Program-made: the position numbers and the translations under genes
Notes under the pieces: model-generated
What the model was told of the DNA's origin: nothing
Databases searched by the model: none
What the model saw: only the letters and a program-made list of their open reading frames with translations
In this document: positions 7,964 through 10,606 of the stretch, piece after piece
Numbering within the stretch: the stretch's first letter is position 1
Layout: every line of letters starts with the position of its first letter
Source of the DNA: Acanthamoeba sp. SK_2022b
Taxonomy: Eukaryota > Discosea > Longamoebia > Acanthamoebidae
NCBI GenBank assembly: GCA_027943245.1
Contig: JANDJZ010001113.1
Location: 1-10,606, forward strand
Reading direction: 5' to 3'
DNA length: 10,606 bases

Positions 7964-9848
7964 ATGTGTGGGAGGGCGTGCTGCTCGCTGGCGCCAGACG
8001 TAATACAAAAGACTGTGGGCGTGTCGGGCGGCCGCTGGCGAGACAAAGATAAATACGACCCAGGGTACAACATAGGACCTGGCGCCCACCTGCCCGTGGT
8101 CTACTGCACCAACGACGCAACCTGCACAAGAGAAATAGCCAGCATGAAGTGGTACAACGCCTCACCAATCGAATCTGCTTGCAAATCCTTTCTGCGATCT
8201 TAATTCATTATACATTTCATAACGCATTCCCACGTTTTGCTCACATTGCAACATCTGTGAAGGGGCTTGATTCCGTTCTGGTCCAAGGGAGGTGACAATC
8301 GACTGTTCAAGACAATCAACGCACGCGCGGAAACGCTCAAGGTCAAGCGAAGCTACAAGGACCTCATCCCCAGCAAACGATGCGTCGTGGTGGTGGAGGG
8401 CTTCTTCGAGTGGGAGACCTCCACCCCGTCGCCCGGCGTGCTGGTCAAGCAGCCCTACTTCTTCCAGCGACCCGACCGCAAGCTGCTGACCCTCGCCGGC
8501 CTCTACGACTGCTGGAAAGACGCCCAAGGCACGTGCCCCGCTGGGCCTCAGCTCTCCTCTTCCACGCACTTACCTTACCCACACGCGCGGTGTGCCTTCT
8601 TATCCAGGCAACGAGGTGTGGTCCTTCACGATGATCACCACTGCTGCCGCCCCCAATCTGACCTGGTGCCACGACCGCATGCCAGGTATACCATGCGATG
8701 CCCACGCTACCGTCTCTCTCTCTCTCTCTCTCTCTCACTCACTCACTTTCTCTCTGTGTGTACGTTGTGTGTCTTTGTCGCAGTAATCCTCGACGAGCCC
8801 GACGTCGACGTTTGGCTGCGCACCGGCGCCCACCCGCCCGACGAGGCCCTGGCGCTGCTGAAACCGGACCCGGGGCTGGAGTGGTACCCCGTGCCCAGCA
8901 TCGGTATGGCCTCGCCTCACGTGTGCTCCCCAGCCCCGCCCCTCCTCCTCCCCTGCTGACCTCTGCTGTTGCTCGCCCTGCCCTGCTCCCTGGGGAGCAG
9001 TCAACTACGTGAAGAACAACTCGCCCGAGTGCATACAGCGACTCGAGGTGCGGGCCAAGCGCGGCGCCTCCCCCTCGTCCTCGCCCCAGCGCCCTCCGCT
9101 GCAGCCGCGGTCCCCCGTGATCAAGCAGCCCCGGATCGAGAGCTTCATCAGCGTCAAACGCGAGGGCGGCGTCACGCCCTCCTCCCCTTCTTCTTCCTCC
9201 TCCTCCTCCTCCTCCTCTGCCCCTTCCCTGCCGCCGCCCACGTCGCCCTACCGAGCAAAGAACGAGCCGGCCGAGGACCGACGCATCATCTACGCGTCGC
9301 AACGAACCTCTGCGTCATCGTCATCGTCATCGTCTCCTTCTTCTGTTGCTACGGCTACTGCTCCCGCGCCACCGACACCGCGCGGGAAGAGGAAGCGGGA
9401 CGACGAGGAGGTCGAGGTCAAGGCCGACGAGTCCGATCGGAGCAGCAAGGTGAGCGCGCTCGCCGACCAAACGTCGCGCCAGGTCAAGCGCGAAGGCTGC
9501 GACGACTACGACGACGAGGAGGAGGAGGAAGAAGAGGGTGAAGGCCGAGAGCAGGAGCTGTACGCGCAGCCGATGTCGACCCAGAGCGTCGGCAACGGGA
9601 GGACGAGGAAGGGCCTCGTCGAGGGCGTCGTCGCGGTGGATGACTGCAACACCGGCGACGCGGGCGAGAGGGGCGTCGACGACAACGACGACGACGACGA
9701 CGGACAGGGAGGAGGAGGCCTCAAGGCCGAGCCGTGGGACGAGGACTCGTTTCCCTACTACCTCGTCGACGATCCCACCCTCGCCTCCGCTGCGTCCAGC
9801 ATCAGCCCAACCGACGACGCTCCCCACAGCTTATCTCCTTGTTTCTGA
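7964..9848 (+). CDS. HMCES: SRAP-domain abasic-site DNA-protein crosslink sensor (HMCES)
   Basis: Five exons join in phase: 7964-8151, 8263-8528, 8608-8685, 8784-8903, 9001-9848; 1500 nt, 499 aa. The ATG is fixed by MCGR: in this family Met is removed and Cys2 bonds covalently to abasic sites in single-stranded DNA. The SRAP domain spans about 1-235: C2 and R4, KYDPGYNIGP (30-39), MKWGLIPFW (61-69), Asn82 in the INARAET segment, VEGFFEWE with Glu112, His173 in CHDRMP, and NNSPEC (223-228). All expected active-site residues are present. The tail (about 236-499) is low-complexity: Ser runs, acidic runs, a PIP-box-like QPRIESFI at 260-267, and four SUMO-type motifs. The family shields abasic sites at replication forks in the nucleus. 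Intron 2 (8529-8607) starts with GC; no GT donor keeps the frame there. The tail is much longer than the linker-plus-PIP end of animal HMCES. Confidence 0.93.
8529..8607 (+). other. GC-AG intron in the HMCES gene
   Basis: The exon ends GCCCAAG and the intron starts GCACGT; it ends TTATCCAG. The join gives WKDAQ-G-NEVWSFTMIT, matching the conserved order of the SRAP family. The only nearby GT (8533) is in the wrong phase. Positions +3 to +6 (ACGT) otherwise fit a U1-type donor. Confidence 0.75.
8713..8736 (+). repeat. (TC)12 microsatellite in an intron
   Basis: A perfect TC run in intron 3 of the HMCES gene (8686-8783), followed by ACTC repeats and a TG-rich end before TTTGTCGCAG. On the coding strand it is pyrimidine-rich. 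Confidence 0.95.
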
Positions 9849-9882
9849 TCTCGCTTTTTACAAAGTATTTATTATTAACAGT

Positions 9883-9888
9883 AATAAA
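9883..9888 (+). terminator. Poly(A) signal AATAAA for the HMCES gene
   Basis: AATAAA 35 nt after the TGA stop, in a strongly AT-rich 101-bp spacer between two convergent genes. Confidence 0.6.
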
Positions 9889-9912
9889 AGAAAAATATAA
9901 CATTAACATTTT

Positions 9913-9918
9913 TTTATT
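9913..9918 (-). terminator. Poly(A) signal AATAAA for gene 5
   Basis: TTTATT on the plus strand gives AATAAA on the minus strand, 32 nt after the gene 5 stop at 9952-9950. Together with the plus-strand signal this makes the two 3' ends face each other and probably overlap. Confidence 0.6.
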
Positions 9919-9949
9919 ATTTATCCATTCGAGAACATCGTTTCCTCCT

Positions 9950-10530
9950 TTACGTGTCCGTGCTGTGGTCGTGGTCATCGTCCTCCTCTTCCTCGACCTC
10001 TTCCTCGCGCTCGCGTAGTCGCTCCTCGCGGTCCTGCTGCCTCTTGCGCGCGAGCTCGCGCTGGAAGTCGTGCACGAGGTCACCGCCTTGGGTGGCCAAC
10101 ACGTGCCGCAGCTGCGCCCACTCCTCCCTGCTGTACCCCTCCACCTCCTCTTCGTCGTCCTCTTCCTCGTCCAGCTCCGCCTCTTCATCTTCCAGCTGGG
10201 CCGCGGCGGGCTCGGCCCCGACGGCGCCCCGCTGGCCGGCCTCGTCGCGCTCCCTGTGGTCGGTGTACCAGCGCTCGGCCGCTGCCCGGCGTCGGTCCCG
10301 CTTGCGCTTGATCTCTCCCTGGATGCGCTCCGCCTCCTGTTCCAGCCTACCGCCGCCCCAAAGTGAGCGTGTGTGTCGTGTCGTGTCGTGTCGTGTGTGC
10401 TATGTAAGGATACCGTTGCTCTTCGAGCTCTTTGGCCTGCATCTGCATCTGGTGGACGAGCTTCTCTGCGCGGACCATGTCCTCGTGTAGCGTCGCGTGT
10501 GTGGGCTCCAATCGAAGAACCGCGTGGAAG
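9950..10530 (-). CDS. Coiled-coil protein with acidic tail, partial (5' end outside window)
   Basis: Two exons are visible, 10530-10414 and 10346-9950, joined in phase across a 67-nt GT-AG intron; 170 residues to a TAA stop. The first exon opens with a CGCAG acceptor, so the gene continues past the right edge. The protein is almost all charged helix: a heptad-like KLVHQMQMQAKELEEQ, then a basic KRKRDRRRAAAERW, an acidic run (DEEEDDEEEVE), a REEWAQLRHVLATQGGD segment, a basic RELARKRQQDREERLRERE and a final Glu/Asp run ending DHDHSTDT. Alternating basic and acidic coiled coil suggests a scaffold or nuclear complex subunit, but I do not recognise the family. The strand choice is supported by the phase-consistent splice join; the antisense frames are Ser-rich shadows. 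Confidence 0.72.
10376..10399. repeat. (TCGTG) pentanucleotide repeat in an intron
   Basis: About four to five tandem TCGTG units inside the 67-nt gene 5 intron (10413-10347); they make up a third of that intron. Confidence 0.85.
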
Positions 10531-10545
10531 CTGCGGTGAGTTGTA

Positions 10546-10550
<5 letters not shown>

Positions 10551-10602
<52 letters not shown>
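10551..10602. repeat. (GT)26 microsatellite at the right edge
   Basis: A perfect GT run on the plus strand. In the minus-strand transcript it is a CA repeat lying about 20 nt upstream of the gene 5 acceptor at 10531. It may extend beyond the window. Confidence 0.95.

Positions 10603-10606
<4 letters not shown>

Noticed and set aside
8969..9541. 190-aa plus-strand frame overlapping HMCES exon 5
   Set aside because: It is a different frame of the same GC-rich exon, starts within intron 4 and lacks domain content.
9954..10490. 178-aa Ser-rich plus-strand frame
   Set aside because: It is the antisense of the Glu/Asp-rich gene 5 exon; the minus strand has a phase-consistent intron and stop.
1..10606. 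Bacterial defence system, CRISPR array, rRNA or tRNA genes
   Set aside because: The tandem repeats seen are simple-sequence runs without spacers, and no cloverleaf or rRNA core motif was found; intron-rich genes show a eukaryotic nuclear locus.

Overview
The window looks like nuclear DNA from a protist eukaryote. Every gene I can support is broken by short introns (about 65 to 190 bp, nearly all GT-AG), coding exons are GC-rich with G/C third positions, introns and spacers hold long simple repeats, and the products are eukaryotic (FYVE finger, multi-EF-hand protein, HMCES-type SRAP protein with a long tail). An Acanthamoeba-like amoebozoan would fit this gene density, intron load and composition. 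That attribution is inference, not something the sequence proves. Gene models below were built by hand from splice sites and reading-frame phase; cDNA would settle them.

Layout, left to right. (1) 1-218: low-complexity GC-rich stretch open in several frames, either the tail of gene 1 or the end of another gene. (2) Gene 1, minus, 1129 down to 219 or further: small secreted Cys-rich protein of unknown family. (3) 1130-1837: spacer without a supported gene. (4) Gene 2, minus, 3125 to 1838: 205-aa protein with six EF-hand units in seven exons, including one GC-AG intron and one intron whose 3' end is a (GT)38 tract. (5) Gene 3, minus, 6187 to 3305: 488-aa protein in 14 exons joining a FYVE zinc finger to an alpha/beta-hydrolase with a Lys/Glu-rich tail. 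The usual catalytic His position holds Tyr. (6) 6188-7963: AT-rich spacer of about 1.8 kb with a 29-bp inverted repeat pair and a divergent direct repeat, no supported gene. (7) Gene 4, plus, 7964 to 9848: HMCES/SRAP abasic-site sensor, 499 aa in five exons, with a PIP-box-like motif and several SUMO-type motifs in the tail. (8) Gene 5, minus, from beyond the right edge to 9950: coiled-coil, acidic-tailed protein of unknown function, convergent with gene 4.

The genes do not look like one pathway: secretion, calcium sensing, endosomal lipid binding/hydrolase and DNA repair are separate jobs. Genes 1-3 lie head to tail on the minus strand, gene 3 and gene 4 diverge across the AT-rich spacer, and genes 4 and 5 converge with only 101 bp between stop codons. 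I found no bacterial-type operon, CRISPR array, tRNA, rRNA or intact mobile element.
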